The notes beneath the pieces were generated by a model. The model was given only the letters and a program-made list of their open reading frames with translations, did not search any database and was not told the DNA's origin. Source: Pseudoscleropodium purum (taxonomy: Eukaryota > Streptophyta > Bryopsida > Hypnales > Brachytheciaceae). From it: a stretch of DNA of 64,000 nucleotides. The stretch lies in contig OZ017799.1 in assembly GCA_963969395.1 (NCBI GenBank), positions 14,758,501 through 14,822,500 of the forward strand. Direction: 5' to 3'. The translations under genes were made by a program, and so were the position numbers. Shown here piece by piece: positions 24,859 to 37,040 of the stretch. Position 1 is the stretch's first letter. Every line of letters starts with the position of its first letter.

Positions 24859-26824
24859 CGAATTTCATCAAGAATAAGAATGCCGCTTTGAGATCAATTA
24901 ATCTCAACAAGAATGTGAAAGCACTAATGACTAACGCACTATTCTACAACTGAAGCTGCTCGATCATTCTAAATAATGGGATGAGAGCAACCATATGTAC
25001 TGTAAATGGCCACCGGTGCCCCCTCTCGACCCTCTCGACGGAATGAATTACTGGGGGTCATCCCAGTGCGTGAAGTCGGGGGAGCAGTTCAGCCCGCCCT
25101 TGGGGGTGATGTGCTCGCCCAGCAAGAAAGCCGTCACGGCGGCCTTGTTGAACGTGTTGGACGTGTGGATGCCGTCCCAGCTCAGATGCGCCGCGGGATC
25201 CGCACAGAACGACGAAGTCAAATTCACGAACTGGTCGCCCACCAGGCCCGAGTGCCCGCAAGTCACCTCCTTGTTGAAGTTGTACGCGCCGCCCGCGCCG
25301 CAGCAAGCCTTCAGCGGCGCCGTCACGTTGTACTTCTTCGGCTCCTTCAGGATGTCCGTATACACGCCGTGAGCGTCGCCGTACAGCAGCTGCGCCTGCG
25401 GGTACTTCGCCCGCAGCTCCTCCATCTTCTCGCCCAGCAGCTGGTTGTGGTGGCGCGTGATTTTGTTGAGGTCGCTCAGGCAGCCATGGCTGTCGTACTT
25501 GGCGTGCGGGCCGCCGTACATCGACAGCATGGCGGGCATGCAGCCCAACGGAGGCAGGTTCACCACCAGAATGGTCCGGGCCGTGGGCATCTGCAGCGTG
25601 GGCGTCTTCGGGGGCGTGTACAGCACGGGCGTCAGCAGCGCCTTGATGTGCGTTTCGATGGCTTCCACCACCTGGGGCACAATGTGGCGTGCCTGGCGCG
25701 GCGTGAGCATCTTGTCGTACAGGCTGGAGAAGTAGTCCTGGTAGCCGGACCACACCAGGAACAGCGACTCGCTGACGGTGTCCAGCTTGGGCAGGCTCTG
25801 GTAGAGCCCGGGCGAGTGGAAGGTGGGGCTCTCGTAGAACCACACGCGCACTTTGTAGCGCTCGTACCACTCCTGCTGCACGTCCAGCGAGAACGGGCTG
25901 TTGAATCCCGAGTTCCTGCGCCACACGTTCACGCTCCGCGCCGGCGCGCCATAGGCCGCGAAGTTGGTGCCGAAGGTGAAGTTGGCGCCGGTGCCTCGCA
26001 GCACGGGGTAGATGGGCCGCAGGCGCACTCCGAATGCTGCCATTCCACAGAGCCAACAGCAAATCCAATCAGTACATTGTCTTCAACAGACCATTAATTA
26101 ATCCCCAGGGCAACTCATTACTTGTCGTCACGTGCTGACGAGCTGTTAATCAACCACGAGCTAGAAATGACTGTAAATCTGCGAAGTTCTGAATTGGTGG
26201 TGCTATCTAGCTTCCATGCCAGTGTGTATTATTACTTCCTTGCTGGATTAGTTTGTATTTGAGGGTTGGAGGATTGAATTTGAATGAGCGGCGTTCGTAC
26301 CGAGGAAGTCGAGCAACAATTTGCCATCGGTGTATCGATCCGCGGCATGGCCCGGAAACAGAACGCCATGTGGGTCGAGCTCGGCGTGGGCGAACTGGTT
26401 GGGAAAGGCGGCGATGGAGTTTCCGGTGTCGGTCAGCGAGTCCCCGAACGCATACACCGCCGGGAACTTGCACTCGGGCAAGGCCGCTTTGGCCGAAGCT
26501 ACGTGTATCGATTGCAGGAAGCATGCAGCTACGAGGACACCCCAGCAGAGCATCCCCAGTCTCGAAGTGGACGCCATTCTTGGCGTCGTCACCAGCCCCG
26601 AAGCTAAATTTCTGATCCAGCCGCTAGCAAAGTAAGTTCTCGATTCGATTCCAATAGCTTTCTCGTGTTGTTCAGTTCCCGAGAAGTCGTCCAGGTATGC
26701 GTACAAGTAGAGTCCCCGAGGTGCCGATTGATCTGGTGGAGTCGCAGTTGGTCTGTCCGCGCGCAGTGATAGAGCTCGAGTGTTGGAGGAGAGATTGGCG
26801 AAGTTGAATGAGATTGAAGTGCGA
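24859..26824 (-). repeat. Left arm of a near-perfect 1,966-bp inverted repeat
   Basis: Every position i in this arm pairs with position 63865 minus i in the arm 37041-39006. All translated frames across 25006-26706 and their mirror frames are residue-for-residue the same, and the remaining bases I compared by eye also agree. Just outside both ends the two sides remain alignable but clearly diverged (see findings). Confidence 0.95.
25048..26577 (-). CDS. GDSL esterase/lipase, left copy
   Basis: Two exons, 26577-26301 and 26036-25048, with a 264-bp GT-AG intron (phase 1), encode 421 aa. The protein is the same as that of the right copy at 37288-38817. A signal peptide (hydrophobic core GMLCWGVLVAACFLQSI, likely cut after VASA) is followed by block I FGDSLTDTG (nucleophile Ser47), block II GTNFAAYGA, block III GYQDYF (residues 190-195) and block V DGIH (Asp380, His383). 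The product is expected to be a secreted or wall-located SGNH-fold hydrolase acting on ester substrates (lipids, cutin-like or acyl sugars); the substrate is unknown. Block III has Gln192 where the family usually has the oxyanion-hole Asn. Its TATA-like box is weaker than that of the right copy. Confidence 0.93.
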
Positions 26825-26835
26825 GTGCAGCCAAG

Positions 26836-26840
26836 TTATA
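26836..26840 (-). promoter_or_regulatory. TATA-like element of the left GDSL copy
   Basis: Reads GGATATAAC on the minus strand, at the position exactly mirrored by the right copy's TATATAAA. It lies just outside the identical arm, in the diverged flank. Confidence 0.5.
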
Positions 26841-29800
26841 TCCATAGAAGGAAGCACAAGGTTTGAGACTGGGTGCAGACACGGTAACTTGAGCTTTGTC
26901 CCAACCTCCGAGTTGACCTATGACGTACGGTCGCTTTGTTGAATTTTAAAATAGTGTGATGCATGCAAGGTCAACGTTAGTGAGGGAGGAGAACGAGTGG
27001 AGCGGGTACATGGAAGACCGAAGCGCTTCGGTTTCGTGGGTCCGCCACGCTGGAGGCTTCTGCTGAGCTGTCGCCTCCGCCCGCCACGGAAGCGACGGGA
27101 GGTGCTCCAAGATATCTGGGTGACCGTTTTTTAAATGTGCGACTTTGGAATAGGCCTTGACCACTTGAATCCCAGAAGGACGAGCCTGACCACTGATTTT
27201 AAGCCTCTAAGTATCCATCACTTTTGCTGCCATTTTGCAAATAGATATGAATGAAAAAAATTATTTTTCGGAGATGAAATCGTATGTTTTGTACAATTCA
27301 TAAAAAAATTAAACTCTTTTGGGAAAATTTGAAATTATTGCAAATATTTTAAGAAGAAAATGAAGAAAATTTATGTCAAATACTAAATATACTAAAAAAA
27401 TTTGAAAATTTCACCACAAATGTACTCTAGAGTTTAGAACATTATAGTATAAATCATAACTATTACATCACTTTAAGATTAGAAAATAAATAAACCATGG
27501 TTGTAGATTCAAAATTCATGTTGCTTTAAAATATTTAAATTTATAGTTTTCCAAAATTTCCAATTAGAGTAGAGGGGGAACTTCATATGCTTCATTTCAT
27601 TAGTTGAAGTCATGTTCAAAAAATATCATATTTTATGGATAAAATTCACATTAAGAGTAACAACAAAATTATAATGGCCAATAATTATACATTACATTAC
27701 AAAAATAACCCCTAGATTAAGCATCTTCTTCTTTAGAAAAGTCAATAATACTATAATGAGGGAATTTGCAATATTATTCACTTAAAATGTACTCAAGCAA
27801 CTTCTAAGAAAATCATGGTAGAAAAAAGGTTTTTTCCATCCTATAGTTTCAAATGAAGTCATCTACCAAACACTTAGTATTCATAGTGTACTTTCAAGGA
27901 TAATTTCTCCTTCTCTTATATCACATGGTCTAATGGAATGGATGTATTTGGGTTTTTTGGTACAAGGTAAGGTAGACATCACTTCTCTACCATGCATAAT
28001 TCCTATTAGACTGATTCAAAAACATTATATTTTAATTGATAAATGAAAACAAATTTCAATGAATCAAAGAATGCGTCATTTAAATCCTACATATAGAAGT
28101 TATGAGGGAGCACAAAATATTTGGTAGATGTTCTAAAATTGTTTCTTTAACAATAGTACATATTTATGTAGGAAATATATATAATGAGGATTGATGTATA
28201 TTCAAATGGTACTTTTAGGGTTTACAATAGCAAAGTTCATGTATGGAACAAAATTGATTTTAGACGAGCTCCTAAGGTCTCAAACTCTCAATTTTTGTCA
28301 TGATTTTTAGAAAAAAAAAAATCTAATATAGAAAAATCAATTATCATTTGGGGAACATAATTTTTTTTCAATTTGTACCTTAGAGAAAGTTTTATGCCAT
28401 CCTAGGCTTAATTTTCACCTTATTGAGTAGCAAATTAAATCCACAAAAATTTGAAATAAAAACAATTTTTTTTCTTTACGGATCATATTTTTTCTTTATA
28501 TGGAAAGCTTTGATTCATTTTATTTGGAGTTATTGGTGATGTGAAAGTAATAGAGCATCGTGTTTTTTAGGAAATCATAGCATCTTCTTGAAAAAATAAT
28601 GTGTAGGATTTGTTTTTGAACTCAATTTTCAAAATTAAAAAAAAATCTATAGGATTTAGTTTTTAGAATAATTTCATTGTTGGAATTAGGGTGTTTTAAG
28701 TATATGATCTTAGAGCTATTAAGAATTTCATTTTCTTCTATCTCATATTTGGTTCCATTTAGTAATTTTTTTTAAGATCGAAAATGAAATGTTTTTTATT
28801 TTAATTTCTTTTTGGAGGCTCTCAACTCAATTCTTTATGATAATTTTTTTAAATTCAAAATTTCTATTGCAAAAAATTTAAGTTAAAAGATCCAAAGCCA
28901 AATAATCTAGTCACACAAGTTGCAAAAAAATTTGTTTTCATGACTTTAAATGCAAATATCTACATGTTCAAAGTTTTTGAAATTTCTTCCACACATTCTC
29001 ACATTAGTCTAATGAAATAGTGCTATATTGTATCATTTGTATGGTTAGATGTGCAAAAAATTAATTTTCAAAGTTTTTCTCTTTGCAATAGAAATAGCAA
29101 TTTTGAGTGTTTTTTTACAACCAAAAGTGGTTATGGCGAATTTTGTTAAATTAGCAGTATTCCAAATGCCATTTTCACATCTTGACATCTAGGATGTATA
29201 TACATTGCTAACATCTAAGTCATTTTAGATTTTTGAAATCTAAAAGAAACATAGATATTAGACCAAGCAATCTAAAAAATCTAGGATTGGTATAGATTTC
29301 AGATATCTAGGAGATATGTAGATTTCAAAATCTAAAAGTAGTATAGATTCTAATACAAAAAAACACTTCAAGATGCGGGGTCTAAATTATTGAAACTGCC
29401 AAATTAACCAAATGCTGCCATTTTAACAAAATTGCCTATGGTTATGGTCCTCTATGGGTTAATGCATTTGGATATCCCCACCTTGCACATTTCAAAATTA
29501 TTCTTTTTTAACCAACAAATTTGGACGTTCCATCCTTTTGAATGCATATGCTTCTAGTTACTAAAATCTACTTTAATCTTTAGAAAACAAACATATTGAT
29601 AATGATTTAGTGATTTCATTGATTGTATCTAAAATATACATTGCAATTCAATGAAAGCAAAAGTTAACTTACGGTTTTAGAAGATTCCAAATGTAGAATC
29701 TCATTTTTATTACATTTCTATTTTTTTCCCTATTTAAAGTTGAATTCATTTTGAACATGGCACAAAAAATAGAAAACCATTAGTTGACTAGTGTAGCTTT

Positions 29801-32800
29801 ATTTACAAGCCATGTCAACATGGTATGATTTACATGGAGTTGCTCTCAAGGTTTTAAAGTGCCATATTTCATCTTATTTTCATAAAATTAGCAATAGCCT
29901 CTTGAAATACAATTTCGAACCTAATCAAACATATTGTTTTAAGTACAAGTTCTTAGATCAATTTTGAAGCATATAAAATATAAGCTCAAATATAAAATCA
30001 TCTTTCCTTTGAGTCAAATAAGTGTAGCCATTTTATCTTTTTGGAGACATATTTTTCCTAGATACTTGGATTTTTCTAAAGATTAATTGGGAGTCTCTTT
30101 GCTTAATTAATCCCTTAAAGTCTTTAAAACCAAATTTGGAATTTTGAAGTTTTGTACAATTGTCATGATGGCTAAATTTTAATTTCAAGAGTACAAATTA
30201 TACTAATTGGATGAACATTTTTGTTGCAAATTGTTAAATAAAACTTTCACACATATTTGGATACATTTTCTATAAATTATTGAATTTTTTGGAGTTATAT
30301 TTTGAATTTTTTAATAATTTAAAGACGAGAGAGGAATTCTCACTTGGCAGTATTTTGTTTCTTGAGTCCATGACACTTTCATTACAACTTACATTCTTAT
30401 AAGCAATCAATGGTAAAAAATTAATAATTTGGGCCATAAAAATACTTTCTGAAATGTCTTTTAGAACAATTTTTTCCCTGTTACATTATGTTGCTATAAT
30501 GTAGCAGTCCTCCACTTAGATGGTAGAAAAAGCCATTTTTGAGATTTTAGTGAAAAAATTGTTGTTTCATAGTGGTTAACTTTCTTTGCAAAGTAATTAG
30601 TAAAAGCATAGTGTAGAAGTCTTTTGATTTTTTGGTGTGAAAGTTTATAACCCAAGCATATGCACTACACTAAAAGATATAAATTGAATTTCACATCCAC
30701 AAATTTTTGTTGAATTTAGAAGTTGAGATAACATATATGCTTGTAGTGGAAAAAAACTTTCTAATTTGATTACATAGATCTCTCAAACAATAAAGAATTT
30801 ATGTCTAAATTTTCTATTTATTTTCTACATGAAGTTAGAATTATGTTCTATAGCTACATGGTTTATCCTATAGTTATGAATTCCATCCAAACATTTTTAT
30901 CCTAAAGTCACTAGTTTTTGCATTTTTTGGCTAAAAATGCAAAAGATTTGTATTAATCCCTTATCCTCTACATTGTTGTATTGTGGTCATTTATTATTAA
31001 AAATAGATATTTATCTTTGTTTGAGTTCAAATGTCAACAATAGTAAATGTTGTTTAGATAGTATTAGTGTTATACTGTTATCCATATTCTAGTTGGTTAC
31101 TTAGATGTGAACTAGTAATTAGTTGAATGAATAATTAAGTTGGTAGATAGAGTTATCTAGGATTAGGCAATGGCTAATTGTCAAGAATTAGGAGTTGCTT
31201 AACACTATTTAGAGGCAAGGAGTAGTCTTCATTAGGAGAGATTTGAGGGTAGTAAGAGCCCATTTTGGGCCTATTTACTAGCAATAAAGGGAACGGCTGG
31301 CTATCAAAATTTAAAAAAGAAATTAAATTAAATTCTTAAAATGCAAAATAAAATTAAAAAAATATTTTTCTTTTGAGAAATGAAGTGGCACGGTCTTAGC
31401 CACATTAGACTGCATTATTGCCTACGTTTCTAATGTTTTCAAGGCTAGGGAACCCACAAGCTTTCCATGCCCTCAAAAATCTTCTAATTTGTCTTTCTCT
31501 TAGATCATAGAAGGAAGTGGGCAAAATTTGGTGAGAAATGAAGGTGAAGATGACATTTTGTACAAACGATTGTAGGTGACTTATTTAATAATATTCATAA
31601 AGAAGGCAATATTTGACATTGGATTTTTTGGCTATTGTGTACTCATGGTATTTCCATTTGAGTTAAAATTTTGAAGGTTTGTTTTGACCAAGTAATATAC
31701 TATTGGTATAACAAATTTGAGAGTGTTATCTTTTATGGATTGGTGTTTGTGAAGCGTTGAAGTGGAGAATGCCTAGTATCTATTGAATCTAAGACATTGA
31801 TGGTGTTTGGAAGAGAATATCTTAGAGCTTTTTTATTATTTGATTATAAAATTTAGTAAGCATGTGTCTTAATTTTTCAATAGCATTTTGTAAAATTTTC
31901 ATGAGATTTGGATTTAATATCAATTAATTGCCTGCAAAATAGCACTTTAGACTGAAGCTATGAAATAGAAGCAATAGTTTATAAGTTAGTAGTACAAAAA
32001 TGTCTATCAAATTTGGAAAATATTTTAGATTGGGATGAATATTAATATGTGATTGGATGAATATTTGATCTAAATTTTTGTGAAGTTTTAAGTCATTTGG
32101 AGAGACTTTTCATCTTTTATGCTAGATCAAAGCTAAATATTGTAGTTTTTAGGTTATTATGGGAAGGAGTAGAAAGTCAATTGTAAAGAAATATCCACCA
32201 AAGTTGGATATTATCTTAGATTTGGGTTTAAATTGGTATGTGAGTATTTGACTAGTTGATCTATATTTGAAGAGACTATCCATCTTCTATGCAAGATCAA
32301 AGCTAGCTATGGCAATTTTTAGTTTATCATGCAAATTAGGAATAGGGATTTGGAGAAAAGGAAATTCAGGAAAAGGTTTAGGATTAATGAGAGGATTTAA
32401 GGGTATTAAGAGATTTTATACAAAGGATTTTTATAAAGAAGGCCCAATGTTTTTCCAAACCTATAATTGAAAATTTCAATCCTTGGAGGGGACATAAGGC
32501 TGTTTGACTACATGACAACAAGAGAATGTACAATTGCAGAAATATTAGCCTAAACTATCTCACAAAGAAACCATGAACAAAAATCAACCCATATGCTTTG
32601 TTGAATTTTTGATTAAGAAGTTATTATTATTTTTGAATTTTTTCAAATATTAAAAAAAATTGTTGTATTATACATTGCTATATTTGCTAAAAGTCAAACG
32701 GCCCTCTACAAGGCCTAAACTTTTTGTCTTGTATTCAAAACCTTTTAAACAAATCTATATAATCATTGATTCATGTAAAGAGTGATTGCCAAAAGACCTA

Positions 32801-34450
32801 TTATTCTTTCTAGCTTTTTGGCAAAAACAAGGATTTTAATGGCCGGCACTATAAGTATTTTTTAGCTAAACAATCTCAGCCATTGAATTACTATGTAGAA
32901 TCTATGAATTATTCTTGCAAAGTATTATGGATTACTTGGGAGTACAAAGACAATATTATATGAAAAAAAACATTTTGTCTCAAAAATAGATACAAAGAGG
33001 CTTTAATTTAAAAAATAAGTAGAAAACCATGAAATTTTTTTAATTGTCTATTTGTGAGCTCTTGATCGAGATCAAATTTCACAAAAAAATGAGCTCAAAA
33101 TGTTAAAAATGCATGCCCTAAAGAGCCCTATAACCCCTATTTACACAAATGTGGAAGACATAAGATAATTTATTTTTAAATACCCCTTAGTAGGAACATG
33201 CCCACTTGCTATAAAAATATGAATTAGATATTTCAATTATATTTATACCTTTAATTTTGGTTTAAACTGTTAATTTTGGATATTCCCAAATACTAAAAAT
33301 TCCTAAAATTCAAAGTGTTACAAATTAGAAAAATTGAATTTTAAATATAAAATGATTTTTTCATTTCTAAAAAAAAAAAAAATTCAACAATTGAGACAAC
33401 CATCTCAAATAGAAATATCTAGTTCATTGGAGTCATGCTTCAAAAGTTAAAGCATATAACAAGTCTGTCATTCTAAATGAAGAAATGTGATGAAAAAAGG
33501 ATTGATCCTTCTTGCAATCAACTTAGGACATTCTTTCTTTGTTTCATTTATTTTTTTAACACTTAAAAACTATAGTGTTTGAAGCCCAAAATTGCTTTAA
33601 ATTAATACATGTATCCAAGTAAGGCTAAAATTTATATTTATTATGTGACAAACTCAACATTGTAAATATAAGATCTTTAAGTTAACTTGTTTAGGCACAA
33701 TAAAAATTCCAACTGTTTACAAGGTTAATGTATCTAAATTAAAAAAAAAATTCTAGTTATTTCTAAAGGTGGAGTTTTGTCTTTCAATATATTTTAGACA
33801 AAACTAACACATAGATTGTGAAGTTGTGCAATTTAGTCAAGATGTTAAAAAATTGGATCAAGAATATATGCAAAAAAAAATTCAACCAAAAAAAACTATA
33901 ATATTCATCTTTAAAAAAATTGTGAAGTGATAGATGTTAATGAAAAAAACTAAACTAATAATAAATTTTATAAAATTTTACAATTATTAATCCCACAAAA
34001 TGGTGAGAATATTCTAATAAACAATAGATGTTGTCACTTTTTGATTTATTTGGAAAGTTTCAAAATAAGTGAGTTAAAAAAACAATTGAACTTTTATTCA
34101 TTCTTTCCTACCTTTATATCTACAAAATAAAACTCTTCATAAATTTCACTTCATTATTTAGAATTGAATGGCTCAAAACCTTTAAATGCTTTTGAGTAGG
34201 TATCAATCTATACAATAAAATTAAACAAATTAATCTTTTAGAATATATTTATAGTTGCAAGCTTTGACATTGCAATCACAAGAAATCCTTTTAACTTTTG
34301 CAGTATTTTTTGGAATGATGTGTGAAACAAGCTTCACAATAGATTTTATAGATCAAGATCAGATATGCATCCATCCTAAAAGTTCATGCAAAAATTCAAT
34401 TTGTGAAATCAACAAAGCTTGCCCAAGTTCTCAAAAATCCTCCTCAATCC
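26841..34450. other. AT-rich spacer between the GDSL arms
   Basis: 26841-27165 is still GC-moderate and is the diverged upstream region of the left GDSL gene. From there to 34450 the DNA is strongly AT-rich, with homopolymer A and T runs and no credible open frame, RNA gene or transposase. Local structure includes a degenerate tandem dimer (31990-32345) and a segment at about 33130-33380 resembling the foldback repeat at 52.7-53.8 kb. Confidence 0.6.
31990..32345. repeat. Degenerate tandem dimer, period about 190 bp
   Basis: Two adjacent units share, in order, ATCAAATTTGGA-like/ACCAAAGTTGGA, TTTTAGATTGGG/TCTTAGATTTGGG, TATGTGA, TGATCTA, GAGACT, CATCTT and GATCAAAGCTA. They are diverged and non-coding. 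Confidence 0.55.
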
Positions 34451-34454
34451 TTTA

Positions 34455-35380
34455 TGCTTAAAGGTCAGAGACTATGTTTTCACCAAAAACACTCCCAAAC
34501 TGCCATTTCTGATACAAGCATCAAATTTCAGATGAAAAACATTTTTGAACACATGAAACCGTAGGATCTTGTAGTAAACTAGTTTGAAAATATGTGGAAA
34601 AAATTTCAGAATTTTCCACAGTGTAGATTGCAAGATATTAAAGTTTGAAGTGACAAAAATCATCCTTTTGACCCTATGAAAATACAGGCAATTGCACTTC
34701 ACAAGGTCACATTTGTATGAAAAAAATGTCCAAAATGGTGGTGCTTCTTTGGACTCATTCTATAAGGCAAGTTGGCTACATGCTTGAAAAATTTTAGATC
34801 ATTTGGAATTGCACAACATATAAGTAAAAAATAGTAAGTAGAAAGAAGTACAAAGTGATTCAAAACACTAAATTGTTAAAAATTTAATTATAGAATTGAA
34901 AAATTCCAATCCCAACAGTGGTAATGTAGTAATAAACAATCTACATCATATCTTTTTATTTTTTTTCAAAAAATATCAAGAATTGAGTTAAATAAAGGAC
35001 TCCAAAGTTTATTTTTGAGTAGGGAATCCATGACTACCTACAAACTAGAACACCTCATAATTTTCATCTTGTAAATCAAAATGGAATGATTCAAAGCTTT
35101 ACACATATATATAAATCTAGAAAATCAATTTCAAATTTTTATTTTTGAAAAAGTGATTTTTTAAGAATTTTTTGGATTGCCCGCCAAGCATTGAAAATTA
35201 CATATCAAGCAGTAACTTTTGAACCATGCAGTCAAAAGTTATGAAAATTGTTGGGCCTTAAAGTTACTCCTTGGGCACATGTTGTGTGAAAATTTCAGCA
35301 AAAAAAACTAAAAACTCCATTCGTAGTGAGCTGCCCAAAATTGTTATGTTGCCAAAAAATGCAATTTGGACCTTTAGGGG
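34455..35380. mobile_element. TTAA/CCCCTAAA-family element D (about 925 bp)
   Basis: The right end reads CCTTTAGGGG followed by TTAA (35381-35384). The left end is eroded (around TTTATGCTTAAAGGTC). The interior matches the element at 48510-49426 in the same orientation, for example TAGGATCTTGTAG, TTCAAAATGGTGGTGCTTCT and GGAATGATTCAAAG. No conserved reading frame is shared between copies. Confidence 0.7.
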
Positions 35381-35384
35381 TTAA

Positions 35385-37020
35385 ATGAATTTTCTTGAAG
35401 ATTAAGTATCTAATGTATATTAATTGAATGAAATGCACTTTCCACAGCATTCATCAAACTCTAGGAGGGTGGTTAACCCATGAGCACCTTAAGGAATATG
35501 GTCTCTTGAAATTGAAAGATTTCCTTGTTTAACTAATACAATCTTTTCAATAGTACGGTCAAAAGACGTGTCCTTTCCCTCTAGCTTCACACCTAGTTTA
35601 TGCACGTAAGTCTTTTTTAGGTGATAGTTTGATTGGATTAAATTGAGAAGGGTCTGAATTTTAGTAAACATGAGTTGGGAGCTCAGGGGTTAAGCACTTA
35701 GAGGGAGGGGTTAACCCTTAAATGCATAGGCATCAAAAAGTGGATGCACCTTGGTCAACCTTAATTACAACTTTTAAAATAACTATTTTTGGAATTTGAT
35801 TTCAACTAAGAAAATGAAGCTTGAAAAGTTTTGTTTCTATTCCATTTTAAAGTTTTGAGAAATGTCAAAAATTGAAAGAGTTATTGCAATTGAAAGTTCC
35901 ATGTGTTAAAATCCAAATAACACAATATAGTGTGCTTTTCATTCATATTTTTTTTTAAATGTATTTTGAATTTCAATTATAAAATTATGTTTTTCATTTC
36001 ACTCTTCATTTACAGTAAAAATTATAGATTATTCTAATATATATTCTAATTGATATAATTATATTTCCACCTTTAGCTTTGAAAAATCACAATAATTTAT
36101 TTTTCCTTCAAAATTATTGAAAAAATAGAAAATAAATAGAAAATCTATTTTTCTACTAGCAAAAACTATAAAAAATTTGTACATCAATTAAATAAAAGGA
36201 TAAATTTGGTTTGCTAGTCAAATTTGACTTTAAGGTGTTTGATGTGGCTATTTTGGATGTAAGAAATAAAATAACCAATTGAAAATTTTTCATGCTAATT
36301 TCTATTGCTACTTTTACCTCCTGGAAATTTTAAAAATAATTTGGATTGTTTTTGCTATTTTTACTCATTTATGTTCATTTTTTGCAACAAAAATTATAAC
36401 AATTAGAAAGTTTCACAAAATAAACTGCAATTTCTCAAAGTGATAGAATTCAGAGTTTCAAGTAGTAAAAATATCAGATTGTTGTTTGAACACAATTGAG
36501 AAGGCTAAAATTAGCTCATGTAAGAAATTTGACCATTTTACAATGGATCAAATCCTTAAGGGGGTAAGTTACGAATGTATGAGACACTCTTGTAAACAAA
36601 ACAGTAGTCTAACTTAGTTGACGTGTGAAACTAAAAAGCGGCGTCAACGCACATGAGCCAACTAGCCGCACCATTGTGAAAAGCACTGGACGAAGTTACA
36701 CGAGCCAGGATACGAAGTATCTGAGGCAACAGGCACATCTTTTCGTGAACACAAAATGGATAGAATCTCAAGTCTCCCAATACTCTGCTGGCCACACGGC
36801 GCTGACAAAGTCCAAAACCCGTCACTACTGGAATTCCGCCCCTTATTTGTGCTTGCAATTTGAAGAGCCTCTTTTGGTAACTGCATCGCAGCGTTCAGCG
36901 GACACAACTCCCTTCCTGTCCGATGGACCCCATTCAACTTAATTTCAACAATGGTTTCCAACTCCGAGGCCTGTAAAACCGCGTCGGCACCCGATCCCAA
37001 ACCTCCCTTCGATTGGTATA
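35385..37020. other. AT-rich DNA, then upstream region of the right GDSL gene
   Basis: Up to about 36560 this is AT-rich and gene-free; further GGGGTTAA and TTAACCCTTAAA motifs near 35690-35725 may be termini of fragments. From 36600 the composition becomes genic and the region is the distal promoter of the right GDSL gene. Open frames there on both strands are not supported by any domain. Confidence 0.5.
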
Positions 37021-37022
37021 CA

Positions 37023-37030
37023 TATATAAA
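37023..37030 (+). promoter_or_regulatory. TATA box of the right GDSL copy
   Basis: TATATAAA, about 260 bases upstream of the ATG at 37288. It falls 10 bases outside the identical inverted-repeat arm, so this canonical box is private to the right copy. Confidence 0.7.
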
Positions 37031-37040
37031 TGGGCTGCAT

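Noticed and set aside
25006..26097. Open frames of 336-363 codons on the other strand or frame of the GDSL exon (also mirrored at 37768-38859)
   Set aside because: Low-complexity Arg/His/Ala/Gln-rich translations typical of antisense GC-rich exons; the GDSL reading explains the DNA.
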